A stretch of DNA of 34,033 bases from Omnitrophica WOR_2 bacterium RIFCSPHIGHO2_02_FULL_67_20 (GTDB taxonomy: Bacteria; Omnitrophota; Gorgyraeia; Aquiviventales; Aquiviventaceae). Shown here one piece after another: positions 12,813 through 19,595 of this stretch. The stretch is from the NCBI GenBank assembly GCA_001805695.1, contig MHGT01000019.1, forward strand, positions 45,438 through 79,470, in the 5' to 3' direction. The notes beneath the pieces were generated by a model that was given only the letters and a program-made list of their open reading frames with translations, made no database searches and was not told where the DNA came from. The position numbers and the translations under genes are program-made. The stretch's first letter is position 1. Each line of letters starts with the position of its first letter.

Positions 12813-13634
12813 ATGTATCTCGAATATCTTGGCCTGCGTGAAAAGCCGTTCTCCATCACGGCCGACCCCTCGTTCCTCTACCTCTCCCGCAAGCACCGCG
12901 AGGCGCTCTCCCACATGGTCTACGGCATCCGGGAGCGCAAAGGCTTCGTCGAAATCACCGGCGAGATCGGCACCGGCAAGACCACGCTCTGCAAGGCGCT
13001 CCTGCGCCAGCTCGACCCATCGACCAGGACGGCGCTGATCCTCCAGCCCCAGCTCTCGGAACTCCAGCTGCTGCAGTCCATCGTCCAGGACTTCGGCCTC
13101 AACCCGATGCGCGGCAACAACCGGCTCGGCCTCTTCACCCAGCTCAACCAATTCCTCCTCGAAGAAGCTCAGCTGGGCCGCAACATCGTCCTCGTCATCG
13201 ACGAGGCGCAGAACCTCAGCCTGCGGCTCCTGGAGCAGATCCGCATGCTCTCCAACCTCGAGACGGACAAGCAGAAGCTCATCCAGATCATCCTCGTCGG
13301 CCAGCCCCAGCTGCGCGAGAAGCTCGCCCTGCCCGCCCTCGAGCAGCTGCGCCAGCGCATCGGCGTGCGCTACCACATGATGCCGCTCGACATCGACGAG
13401 GTCCGCACGTACATCCAGCATCGCCTGCGCGTCGCAGGCTCGGACGGCGGGCTCGAATGGACGCCGGAAGGCCTGGATGAGGTCTACCACCTCTCGCGGG
13501 GCATTCCCCGCCTCATCAACCTCATCTGCGACCGCAGCCTGCTCGCCTGCTACGTCTTCCGCGTAAAGCGGGTGGACGCCGACATCGTCCGGCACAGCTA
13601 CCAGGAACTCTCGGGGCAGGTGTTGGTCTCGTAG
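12813..13634 (+). CDS. GspA/ExeA-like AAA ATPase
   Basis: A 273-aa ATPase of the ExeA/GspA group, which helps assemble or position the type II secretin through peptidoglycan; relatives also serve exosortase and polysaccharide loci. The N-terminus MYLEYLGLREKPFSITADPS is diagnostic. Walker A is GEIGTGKTT (about 50-58) and Walker B is IVLVIDEAQN (about 125-134); GIPRLINLICDRSL near 230 is the sensor/lid region. The usual C-terminal peptidoglycan-binding and membrane segments of full ExeA are absent, so this is the short cytosolic form. The gspB-like gene follows 12 bases downstream. An exosortase-linked role is an alternative. Confidence 0.88.
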   Translation: MYLEYLGLREKPFSITADPSFLYLSRKHREALSHMVYGIRERKGFVEITGEIGTGKTTLCKALLRQLDPSTRTALILQPQLSELQLLQSIVQDFGLNPMRGNNRLGLFTQLNQFLLEEAQLGRNIVLVIDEAQNLSLRLLEQIRMLSNLETDKQKLIQIILVGQPQLREKLALPALEQLRQRIGVRYHMMPLDIDEVRTYIQHRLRVAGSDGGLEWTPEGLDEVYHLSRGIPRLINLICDRSLLACYVFRVKRVDADIVRHSYQELSGQVLVS

Positions 13635-13646
13635 GAGGGGCTCGCC

Positions 13647-14267
13647 ATGAGCATCATCGAAGAGGCGCTCCGGCGCGTGCAGGACCCGCGGCTTCCCCCG
13701 GCGAAGCAATCGCCGGCTCCCGCTCCGGACCGGCCGGCCGAGCCGAAGCACCGTCCGGTGGCGCACCCATGGCAGACGGCCGCACCGTCGAGCCCGGCCG
13801 CGCCGACGCTCCAGCCCCAGACCGCGCCGCTCACCGCCGTGGCGCTGGCCGTGCTGCTGCTGACCACCGCCCTGATCATCGGAGGAGCGCTCTGGATCGG
13901 ACGCGCTCTGGCCACCGCTTCGCGCGCCGGTAGCGCCGCCGTCCAGGTCCCCATCCCCTCGCCGCCGGCGACGGTGCTCGTCGAGCCCCAGCCGCAGGCC
14001 GAGCCGGAGCCCGAGGAAACCACACCCGCCCGCCCCGAGCGCCCATGGAACGCCCCCTGGGCAAGCACTCACGCGGGCGCCGACAAACCGGGTCTGGTGC
14101 TGAGCGGGGTGGTAGAAGGGCTGGGGGATCCGTACGCGGTGATCAACGGACTGATCGTCGCCGTCGGGGAGCGGGTCGGCGACGCCACGATCGAACAGAT
14201 CGCCAAGGGCTCGGTGACGCTCCGCCACGACGACGGGCGCCAGACGATCCTGCGCGTCCCGCGGTAA
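13647..14267 (+). CDS. GspB-like type II secretion accessory protein
   Basis: A 206-aa single-span protein. The start MSIIEEALRRVQDPRLP is typical of GspB-like proteins. A Pro/Ala-rich linker follows, with a membrane span at about 62-86 and an extracytoplasmic domain whose end (LVLSGVVEGLGDPYAVINGL and VAVGERVGDATIEQI) matches the GspB C-terminal domain. TAGGAGGGG provides both the gspA stop and the ribosome-binding site, so the two are coupled. With GspA it should act in secretin assembly at the envelope. The rest of the secretion machinery is not in the window. A short palindrome follows the stop and faces aroB, which converges from the other side. Confidence 0.85.
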   Translation: MSIIEEALRRVQDPRLPPAKQSPAPAPDRPAEPKHRPVAHPWQTAAPSSPAAPTLQPQTAPLTAVALAVLLLTTALIIGGALWIGRALATASRAGSAAVQVPIPSPPATVLVEPQPQAEPEPEETTPARPERPWNAPWASTHAGADKPGLVLSGVVEGLGDPYAVINGLIVAVGERVGDATIEQIAKGSVTLRHDDGRQTILRVPR

Positions 14268-14293
14268 CGCAGAAACACATCTGTGTTTCTGCG
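14268..14293. repeat. Hairpin between convergent gspB and aroB
   Basis: CGCAGAAACACA and its exact complement form a 12-bp stem with a 2-base centre, starting directly after the TAA of the gspB-like gene. There is no T run. It may act as a bidirectional transcript end. The word is related to the CACAGAAACACAG unit at 15406-15512. Confidence 0.65.
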
Positions 14294-14309
14294 GTGCAGG
14301 GAGGACGTC

Positions 14310-15395
14310 TTACCGCACTATATCCGAAATGACCCGTTCCGCCGCCGAGGGCGGGACCGCTTCCGTGACCGTCACCTGGCCGAGGCGCGCGAGCAGGACC
14401 CACCGCGCTCGGCCGTGGATGAACTTCTTGTCGTAGCGCAGCGCCGCGCGCACGGCGTTGCGCGACACCCCGCGTGATTCCGTCGGCAGCCCGGCCGCGC
14501 GAATCAGCCGCACTACTCGCTCGCAATCCCGCTCTGCCAATTTCCCCAGCGCCGCGCTCAGCCGGGCCGCCGCGCACATCCCGATCGCGATTGCCTCGCC
14601 GTGCGTCCAGCGCCGGTAGCCGCCGGCCGCCTCGAGCGCGTGGCCCAGCGTATGGCCGAAGTTGAGCTGGGCGCGCAGGCCGCGCGTCTCCCGCTCATCC
14701 CGCGAGACCACCGCCGCCTTGATCGCGCACGAGCGCTCCACCATCACGCGCACCGCGCGCAGCTCCAGGCGCAGGCACTCGCGCAGGTGCGTTTCGAGGA
14801 ACCGGAAGAGCGTGGGGTCGGCGATCGCGCCGTACTTGATGACCTCGGCCAGGCCCGAGCGGCGCTGGCGCAGCGGCAGGGTGCGCAGAAGGCTGAGGTT
14901 GTTCCACACGAGGCGCGGCTGGTGGAAGCTCCCCACGAGATTCTTCGCGTGGGGGAGGTCCACGCCGACCTTGCCGCCGATGGCGGAGTCCACCTGTGCC
15001 AGCAGTGTCGTGGGCAGCTGCACGTACGGCACGCCGCGCCGGTACACCGCCGCCACGAAGCCGGCCAGGTCGCCCACGACCCCGCCGCCGAACGCGAAGA
15101 GGACGGGGATGCGCATCGCGGCGCGTCGCGAGAGCTGGGTGATGAGCCGCTGGGCGTGCGCGAACGACTTCGACGTTTCCGATTCCGGGACCACAAGCGT
15201 CTCCACGGTCCAGCCGGCGCGCCGGAGCGGCCCGAGGAGGTCGCGGCCGCTGCGCGCCAGCACCGACCGGTGCGAGACCACCCACCCGTGGCGTCCCAGG
15301 CCCAGGTGCCTCAGGCGCTCGGGCAGGCGCGCGTAGGAGTCCGCCACGGTGATGGCGTAGGAGCGCTCGCCCAGCGAGACTCGGATGTCCTTCAT
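14310..15395 (-). CDS. aroB: 3-dehydroquinate synthase
   Basis: Second step of the shikimate pathway, converting DAHP to 3-dehydroquinate with NAD and a divalent metal; 361 aa. The NAD-binding FGGGVVGDLAGFVAAVYRRG and the following PTTLLAQVDSAIGGKVGVDL are unmistakable. LNFGHTLGHALEAAGGY and HGEAIAIGM carry metal-binding histidines. I chose the ATG at 15395 (MKDIRVSLGERSYAI), the standard start; the frame upstream is repeat sequence. The 3' end runs to TAG-type stop near 14310, convergent with the gspB-like gene. An upstream mini-ORF whose first codons read MKELRVAF resembles the start of this gene and may be a relic of its former 5' end. Confidence 0.96.
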   Translation of the reverse strand: MKDIRVSLGERSYAITVADSYARLPERLRHLGLGRHGWVVSHRSVLARSGRDLLGPLRRAGWTVETLVVPESETSKSFAHAQRLITQLSRRAAMRIPVLFAFGGGVVGDLAGFVAAVYRRGVPYVQLPTTLLAQVDSAIGGKVGVDLPHAKNLVGSFHQPRLVWNNLSLLRTLPLRQRRSGLAEVIKYGAIADPTLFRFLETHLRECLRLELRAVRVMVERSCAIKAAVVSRDERETRGLRAQLNFGHTLGHALEAAGGYRRWTHGEAIAIGMCAAARLSAALGKLAERDCERVVRLIRAAGLPTESRGVSRNAVRAALRYDKKFIHGRARWVLLARLGQVTVTEAVPPSAAERVISDIVR

Positions 15396-15544
15396 CGTCG
15401 TCCAACACCACAGAAACACAGAATGCCACAGAGACACAGAGAAGACCTCAACATCCACCCTGCTCTGCCTGCTCTCTTCTGTGCTTCTGTGGGTTTCTGT
15501 GTCTCTGTGGTGTACCTGTTGAATGCAACGCGCAGCTCCTTCAT
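15392..15544 (-). CDS. Mini-ORF bridging nnrE and aroB through a repeat (50 aa)
   Basis: The ATG overlaps the nnrE stop (ATGA at 15544-15541) and the TGA overlaps the aroB start (ATGA at 15395-15392); the 50 codons between are open. It begins MKELRVAFNRYTTETQ and ends CFCGVGRR. The first eight residues resemble the AroB start MKDIRVSL, so this may be the old aroB 5' end, cut off by the repeat. A functional peptide is unlikely; ribosome passage to aroB is a possible role. Confidence 0.3.
   Translation of the reverse strand: MKELRVAFNRYTTETQKPTEAQKRAGRAGWMLRSSLCLCGILCFCGVGRR
15406..15512. repeat. Intergenic inverted tandem repeat, CACAGAGACACAGA unit
   Basis: One arm (15406-15444) repeats CACAGA with variants; the other (15476-15512) carries TCTGTG-type complements. 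The result is an imperfect hairpin with arms of almost 40 bases and a loop of about 30. It lies between nnrE and aroB, with ATGAAGGA on the transcribed strand at both borders (15544-15537 and 15395-15388). Confidence 0.75.
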
Positions 15545-16263
15545 GGAACCAACAGTGATGACGGAATGGTGATGGGGTCGATGACCAGCTCGCCGACGTG
15601 CGCGGGCCCGTTAGCGATGAGACAGCCGCGCTTGGGCAGGCCGAACGTCACGGTCACGGCCGCCCGCACGGCGACGCCCTGGATGCGCCCGGTGTCGCCG
15701 TCCAGGCCGGAGGGGATGTCCGCCGACACCACGGGCTTGCCCGCCCCGTTGATGCGGCGGATGAGCGAGGCGACGGGCTCCCGCACCGTCCCGGCGGCGC
15801 CGATCCCGAGCAGCGCGTCAATGATCACGCCGGCGTCGGCCAGCCACGACCCCAGCTCGGCCGCTTCCTCCGCGGTGGCGCACTCGCGGAGCGCGCAACC
15901 GAGCCCGCGCAGGATGCGGGCGTAGACCGCGGGCTCCTCCCGCAGCCGGTCCGCCCGCCCCGCCACGAGGATGCGCAATGGATAGCCCCACTCATGGAGG
16001 TGGCGGGCAGCGGCCAACCCGTCGCCGCCGTTGAAGCCAACACCGCAGCAGACGGCGATGGGCGCGGGACTGGCCGAGGTGAGGGTGCGGACGGCGCGGG
16101 CGAGTGCGAGGCCCGCGTGGTCCATGAGGAGGAGCCGGGGAATGCCGAGCGTGCCAATCGCGGCGGCGTCGATCGAGCGCATGCGCGCCACCGACACGGC
16201 CGGCGGCGAACCGTCGTACACGGAAGCGGCTGGGGGCGGGCCGGACGCGCTGCGGCCGCTCAA
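15541..16263 (-). CDS. nnrE: NAD(P)H-hydrate epimerase (YjeF N-terminal domain only)
   Basis: Epimerises damaged NAD(P)H hydrates for repair. The nucleotide-binding loop CGVGFNGGDGLAAARHL is at about 88-104, DALLGIG near 149 and SADIPSGLDGDTG near 174-186; the family loop is usually GxGNNGGDG, here with F at one Asn. At 240 aa only the epimerase domain is present. The ADP-dependent dehydratase half (NnrD) is missing and must be encoded elsewhere if the pathway is complete. The start is uncertain: TTG at 16263, just after the upstream stop, gives the listed frame. A GTG at 16221 or the ATG before RSIDAAAIG would give a more usual N-terminus. Confidence 0.85.
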   Translation of the reverse strand: MSGRSASGPPPAASVYDGSPPAVSVARMRSIDAAAIGTLGIPRLLLMDHAGLALARAVRTLTSASPAPIAVCCGVGFNGGDGLAAARHLHEWGYPLRILVAGRADRLREEPAVYARILRGLGCALRECATAEEAAELGSWLADAGVIIDALLGIGAAGTVREPVASLIRRINGAGKPVVSADIPSGLDGDTGRIQGVAVRAAVTVTFGLPKRGCLIANGPAHVGELVIDPITIPSSLLVP

Positions 16264-16266
16264 CGG

Positions 16267-16524
16267 CTACGACGCCTTCGGGGAGGAGCCGGCAGCCGCG
16301 GCGCCAGCGCCGGCGGCCGGTGCGGCGGCGGATGCCGCCTCTTCTTTTTCCTTCTTGCGGGCCTTCATCTTGACCTGCTTGATCTTCGGCAGGCCGAACA
16401 TCGAGCGCCCGTCCGGCCACAGACCGCGCTCCATGAGATGCCGGACGCGCTCGTGGCGCTTGAGGACGTTACGCAGGGCTCCCCCGGCTTTGCCGGCGGA
16501 TTTCAAGGACGTGTGAATCGACAT
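16267..16524 (-). CDS. Small basic protein, TIGR04137-like (PVC group marker)
   Basis: An 85-aa basic protein whose first 50 residues (MSIHTSLKSAGKAGGALRNV, then LKRHERVRHLMERGLW, GRSMFGLPKIKQVKMK) match the pattern I remember for the 'small basic protein' family TIGR04137, found in Chlamydiae, Verrucomicrobia, Planctomycetes and Omnitrophica. Its function is not established as far as I know. The family is usually about 50-65 aa; here a Lys/Glu then Ala-rich tail (KKEKEEAAS, PAAGAGAAAAG) is added. The start ATG at 16524 has no strong ribosome-binding site. It is downstream of a SPOR protein gene and directly upstream of nnrE. It is my main evidence for the lineage. Confidence 0.8.
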   Translation of the reverse strand: MSIHTSLKSAGKAGGALRNVLKRHERVRHLMERGLWPDGRSMFGLPKIKQVKMKARKKEKEEAASAAAPAAGAGAAAAGSSPKAS

Positions 16525-16626
16525 CGAAAGGGCTTTTTCTGATTACGCAGATTTTGGGACGATTACGCAGATACAGACTACATCTGCGAAATCACGGCAC
16601 AATCTGCGAAATCATCCTTTGTTTTG
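16525..16626. repeat. Intergenic repeat, two direct and two inverted CGCAGAT words at 20-base steps
   Basis: GATTACGCAGAT occurs at 16541-16552 and 16561-16572; the inverted form ATCTGCGAAATCA occurs at 16582-16594 and 16602-16614. The regular 20-21 base step lets alternative hairpins form. The transcribed-strand left end, ATGATTTCGCAGATT, matches the repeat at 252-389. It fills the gap between the SPOR gene stop and the small basic protein gene. Confidence 0.75.
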
Positions 16627-17238
16627 TTACAGCGTCTTCACGAAACAGTCGCGGTACTTCGTCTTCAGCGTGGACACCTTCTCGACCGCATGGTCCTTCG
16701 ACGGGAACGGGCCGACGTACACCATCGTCCGGCCGCCGTCGCGAATGACGAGGAACGCCCGCTCCCCCTTCGACCGCAGCCGGTCCATCTCTTTCTTCGC
16801 CAGCTGCGGCTGGCTGAAAGTCACGACCTGGACCGCGTAGCGCGACTTGCCCGCTTTCGCCTTCGCCGGCTCCTTCTTGCGAGCCGGCACCGGGCCGGCC
16901 GGCGTGGCCGCCTTCATCGCGGGAGCGGGAATCGCCGTCGGGGCGGGCATGGGAGCCGGGGCGGCTGCGCTGACCTGCCGCTCAGCCTGCGGCGTCTGCG
17001 GACTGGTCTGCTGGCGCGCGAGGATGGCTCGCTCGGTCCTGGCCAACTGCTTGCCCCGCTCGACGCCTGAGGCGAAGATGATGGTGAGGCCGATCACGCC
17101 CGCCATCGCGGCCAAGACGAGCTGGTCATGGCGCAACTGAAACAGCACCCGGCCCAGCGTGTCGCGATGATGCGGACGCGGAGCTGACTTCTGCGTCAGC
17201 TCAAAGAGCTCAAGCTGTTTTCCCTGCTCCGGTCCCAT
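16627..17238 (-). CDS. SPOR domain membrane protein
   Basis: A 203-aa bitopic membrane protein. A short cytoplasmic tail (QGKQLELFELTQKS) precedes a membrane span at about 42-57 (VLAAMAGVIGLTIIFASGV). An Ala/Pro-rich linker leads to a C-terminal SPOR domain from about 130 (SRYAVQVVTFSQPQLAKKEM, RTMVYVGPFPSKDHA). SPOR domains bind denuded septal peptidoglycan, so a cell-division or envelope role is likely. The ATG at 17238 is preceded by AGAAGG and, a few bases earlier, by a near-consensus promoter. It is the first gene of a unit leading to the small basic protein, nnrE and aroB. Confidence 0.88.
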   Translation of the reverse strand: MGPEQGKQLELFELTQKSAPRPHHRDTLGRVLFQLRHDQLVLAAMAGVIGLTIIFASGVERGKQLARTERAILARQQTSPQTPQAERQVSAAAPAPMPAPTAIPAPAMKAATPAGPVPARKKEPAKAKAGKSRYAVQVVTFSQPQLAKKEMDRLRSKGERAFLVIRDGGRTMVYVGPFPSKDHAVEKVSTLKTKYRDCFVKTL

Positions 17239-17251
17239 TCAACAGCCTTCT

Positions 17252-17280
17252 ATTGTACGCACCCGCCGTCCGTTCGTCAA
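17252..17280 (-). promoter_or_regulatory. Sigma-70-type promoter of the SPOR gene
   Basis: TTGACG (17280-17275) and TACAAT (17257-17252) with a 17-base spacer on the minus strand. The predicted transcription start is about seven bases before the ATG at 17238, a very short leader. It sits at the end of the repeat-rich gap after plsY. Confidence 0.75.
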
Positions 17281-17458
17281 CCCCCCACGCAGATGGCGGT
17301 ACAGATGACCGCTGATCGTCGTATCTGCGGCAATCCCTGCCCGCCGAAGCCCTGCTTCGCCGGAGCGAAGCCCCGGCTTCGCAGAGGCGAGCCTCGGCGC
17401 AGGCGGGTGCGCCCTCCGATCTGCGAAAATCTGCGTCCTCACGAATCGCATTAGGACA
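17281..17458. repeat. Repeat-rich gap after plsY with nested inverted repeats
   Basis: The gap holds several nested inverted repeats. ACGCAGAT words at 17288-17313 pair with ATCTGCG words at 17420-17435. An inner CCTGCCCGCC (17337-17346) pairs with GGCGGG near 17400. In the middle, GAAGCCCTGCTTCGCCGGAG and GCGAAGCCCCGGCTTC form GC-rich hairpins. It has the same CAGAT/ATCTG vocabulary as the gap at 30388-30514. No gene is seen in it. Confidence 0.65.
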
Positions 17459-18070
17459 CTACCGCGCCGCTCGTCCGCGGCCGAAGCGGTGCTCGGTGCC
17501 CTGCCGGAGGCGCTGGATGTTGGCGCGGTGCCGGACCGCGATGAGGAGCGCGAGGGCGCCGCCGAGGAGGATTTCCTCCGGCGGACGATGGAAGAGCGCT
17601 TGCGCGAGCGGCACCGTGGCCGCGGCGGCGAGCGAACCGACGGAGACGTAGCGCCAGGCGAGGAAGCACGCGAGCCACACCGTCGCGCACGCGAGCGCGA
17701 TGTCTGGGTACACGCCGACGAGGACGCCGATCGTCGTCGCCACGCCCTTGCCGCCCTGGAACTTCAGGAAGACGGGCGCCACGTGGCCGATGACCGCGGC
17801 GAGCCCGCAGGCGAACCGGAAGGCCGGCCCGGCGTCCGGCTGGAGGAGCGGTGCTACGAGGAGCGCCGCCGCGAGGCCCTTGGCCAGGTCGACGGCAAAC
17901 ACGAACGCGCCGGCCGTGAAGCCGGCGGAGCGCGTCACGTTCGTGGCACCCACGTTGCCGCTGCCGACGCTGCGAATGTCCACCCGCTTGAGCCGCTTCA
18001 CGACGAGGTACGCGGTCGGGATCGAGCCGAGGAGATAGGAGCCCGCCAGCGCGATCAGCCACGCCGCCAT
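17459..18070 (-). CDS. plsY: Acyl-phosphate:glycerol-3-phosphate acyltransferase
   Basis: Integral membrane acyltransferase making lysophosphatidic acid from acyl-phosphate; 203 aa, standard length. The N-terminus AGSYLLGSIPTAYLV, motif 1 GSGNVGATNVTR (about 37-48) and motif 2 FQGGKGVATTIGVL (about 103-116) are diagnostic, with five or so membrane spans. The ATG at 18070 is preceded by GGAGGG and overlaps the 3' end of der by 16 bases, which suggests coupling. It is the last gene of the pgsA-der-plsY run and should pair with PlsX, not in the window. With PgsA nearby it covers two steps of phosphatidylglycerol synthesis. Confidence 0.95.
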   Translation of the reverse strand: MAAWLIALAGSYLLGSIPTAYLVVKRLKRVDIRSVGSGNVGATNVTRSAGFTAGAFVFAVDLAKGLAAALLVAPLLQPDAGPAFRFACGLAAVIGHVAPVFLKFQGGKGVATTIGVLVGVYPDIALACATVWLACFLAWRYVSVGSLAAAATVPLAQALFHRPPEEILLGGALALLIAVRHRANIQRLRQGTEHRFGRGRAAR

Positions 18071-19443
18071 GCCGCCCTCCGTCGCTGGCGGCTTGCCCGC
18101 TCCTGGTGCGAGACGTCCATCACGACCAGGCGGACCGGCACCCCGACCAGCGCCGGCGAGGCGTGCAGGCGCTTCAAGAGGTAGTGCCGGTATGGTCGCG
18201 GCAGGGCGCCGATGGGGCGCGTGGCGAGCTCCACCCGCGCCGGGCGCCCCGGCACCCACCGCGCCCGCTCGAGGCGGATCGCGCGCCCCCGCAGACGGGG
18301 TGGGGCGTGGGCGGCCCATGCCTGCCGCATCAGCGCCTCGCAGGCGCCATCCGAGAGCCCGTCGCGCAGGGCGCGCGCGACCCGCATCGCCTCGGCGACC
18401 GCGCGCATGACTTGAAACCCGGTCTTGGCCGACACCGGCAGGACTGGCGCTGCGGACGCGTCGGGCAGCAAATCCCGAATCGACTTCGCGAGTGCCTCTT
18501 CGCTGAGACGGCGCCGGCCGCCGGGAGCGCCGGGTGCCTGCATGAGATCCCACTTGTTCAGGAGCACCACGATGCCGCAGCCCGTCCCGCACAACCGGCA
18601 GAGCAGTCGCCGGTCGTCGCTGGTGATGCCCTGCGTCGCGTCCAGCACCACCAGCGCCACGTCGCAGCGCTGGATGGCCTCCATGGCGCGCGACATGGAG
18701 AAGGTATCGATGGGGTCGGTGACTTTCCGCCGGTGGCGCAGGCCCGCCGTGTCGATCAGCGCGATGGCGGCGCCCTGGAACTGGAGGCTGGATTCGACCG
18801 CGTCCCGCGTCGTGCCCGGCGCGTCGCTGACAATCGCCCGCTCGTCCCGCAGCAGCGCGTTGAAGAGCGAGGATTTGCCGACGTTCTGCCGCCCGACGAT
18901 CGCGAGGGCCAGCTCCGGCGCCGGCCCGCCGCCGGCCGAGGGCGGGCTGAAGCGGTCCACGAGGACATCGAGCAGATCGCCGGTGCCGGTGCCGTGCAGG
19001 GCCGACACGGCCGCCGTGTGCGGAGCACCCAGCGAGAAGAAGTCCGGCGGCACGACGGGCCGCTCGTCCGCCTTGTTCACCGCGAGCAGGACCGGCTTCC
19101 CCGTCCCGCGCAGGACGTCCATCACCATCGCGTCGGCCGGCAGCAGCCCGTCCCGGGCGTCGCAGACGAAGAGGAACCCCTCCGCCTCCTCCAGCGCCCG
19201 GCGGATCTGGCGCTGGACCGAGGCGGGCAGCCCCTCGGTGCGGGAAAACTCGAGGCCACCCGTGTCCAGCAGCCGCAGGACCCTCCCCCGCCACTCCACC
19301 CGCCCCTCGATCCGGTCGCGCGTGGTGCCGCGCGTCGTGGAGACGACCGCCCGGCGCTCGCCGAGGAGGCGGTTGAACAGGGTGGACTTGCCGACATTGG
19401 GGCGGCCGACGATGGCGATAAGGGGTGGACGGTTCGTGCTCAT
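18055..19443 (-). CDS. der: Ribosome assembly GTPase Der (EngA)
   Basis: A 462-aa double GTPase needed for maturation of the 50S subunit. The first G domain has GRPNVGKST (13-21), DTGGL near 60 and NKAD (123-126). The second has GRQNVGKSS (184-192), DTAGLRHRRK and NKWD near 298. A KH-like C-terminal domain ends RLVVMDVSHQERAS. The start ATG at 19443 is standard (MSTNRPPLIAIVG). Directly upstream, a 10-codon leader frame (19472-19440, reading MSVPRPVPAS) ends TGA overlapping this ATG as ATGA. That frame begins at the edge of cassette A3, which supplies the ribosome-binding site. Confidence 0.96.
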   Translation of the reverse strand: MSTNRPPLIAIVGRPNVGKSTLFNRLLGERRAVVSTTRGTTRDRIEGRVEWRGRVLRLLDTGGLEFSRTEGLPASVQRQIRRALEEAEGFLFVCDARDGLLPADAMVMDVLRGTGKPVLLAVNKADERPVVPPDFFSLGAPHTAAVSALHGTGTGDLLDVLVDRFSPPSAGGGPAPELALAIVGRQNVGKSSLFNALLRDERAIVSDAPGTTRDAVESSLQFQGAAIALIDTAGLRHRRKVTDPIDTFSMSRAMEAIQRCDVALVVLDATQGITSDDRRLLCRLCGTGCGIVVLLNKWDLMQAPGAPGGRRRLSEEALAKSIRDLLPDASAAPVLPVSAKTGFQVMRAVAEAMRVARALRDGLSDGACEALMRQAWAAHAPPRLRGRAIRLERARWVPGRPARVELATRPIGALPRPYRHYLLKRLHASPALVGVPVRLVVMDVSHQERASRQRRRAAWRRG

Positions 19444-19472
19444 GATGCGGGAACGGGACGCGGGACGCTCAT
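19440..19472 (-). CDS. 10-codon leader frame between cassette A3 and der
   Basis: ATG at 19472, reading MSVPRPVPAS and then TGA, which overlaps the der ATG (ATGA). The ATG is the one generated at the right end of cassette A3 and is preceded by AGGTGGTGGG. It may pass ribosomes on to der, which itself lacks a strong ribosome-binding site. No peptide function is implied. Confidence 0.35.
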   Translation of the reverse strand: MSVPRPVPAS

Positions 19473-19594
19473 CCCACCACCTGTTTGCCCCGCCAACGGC
19501 GGGGCTGGAATAAACCAATGAGACCGAACGTCCCGCCTGCCCGGTGAATTCCAGCGGGCTGCCTTCGGCAGCCCCGAACAGGTGGTGGGATCAA
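19469..19594 (-). CDS. Mini-ORF of palindromic cassette A3 (41 aa, TTG start)
   Basis: The frame crosses cassette A3 without a stop. It begins with TTG (left border TTGA), reads (M/L)IPPPVRGCRRQP and ends RWRGKQVVG, its TGA overlapping the ATG at 19472. The pgsA stop lies one base upstream of the TTG. Start and end match the mini-ORFs of the other three cassettes although the middle differs in length and sequence. Confidence 0.35.
   Translation of the reverse strand: MIPPPVRGCRRQPAGIHRAGGTFGLIGLFQPRRWRGKQVVG
19471..19591 (-). repeat. Palindromic junction cassette, copy A3 (121 bp)
   Basis: Perfect 15-bp terminal inverted repeats (19471-19485 with 19577-19591). The inner parts are hairpin GCCCCGCC/GGCGGGGC (19487-19505), stem TGGAAT/ATTCCA (19506-19511 with 19548-19553) and hairpin GGGCTGCC-TTC-GGCAGCCC (19556-19574). 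The stems differ in sequence from copies A1 and A2 but pair just as well, so the fold is conserved by compensatory change. It lies between pgsA and the der leader frame. Confidence 0.88.
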
Positions 19595-19595
19595 C

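Noticed and set aside
18071..19294. Long upstream extension of the plsY frame
   Set aside because: The region is der in another frame, with both GTPase domains intact. The plsY start at 18070 has a ribosome-binding site and the normal N-terminus.
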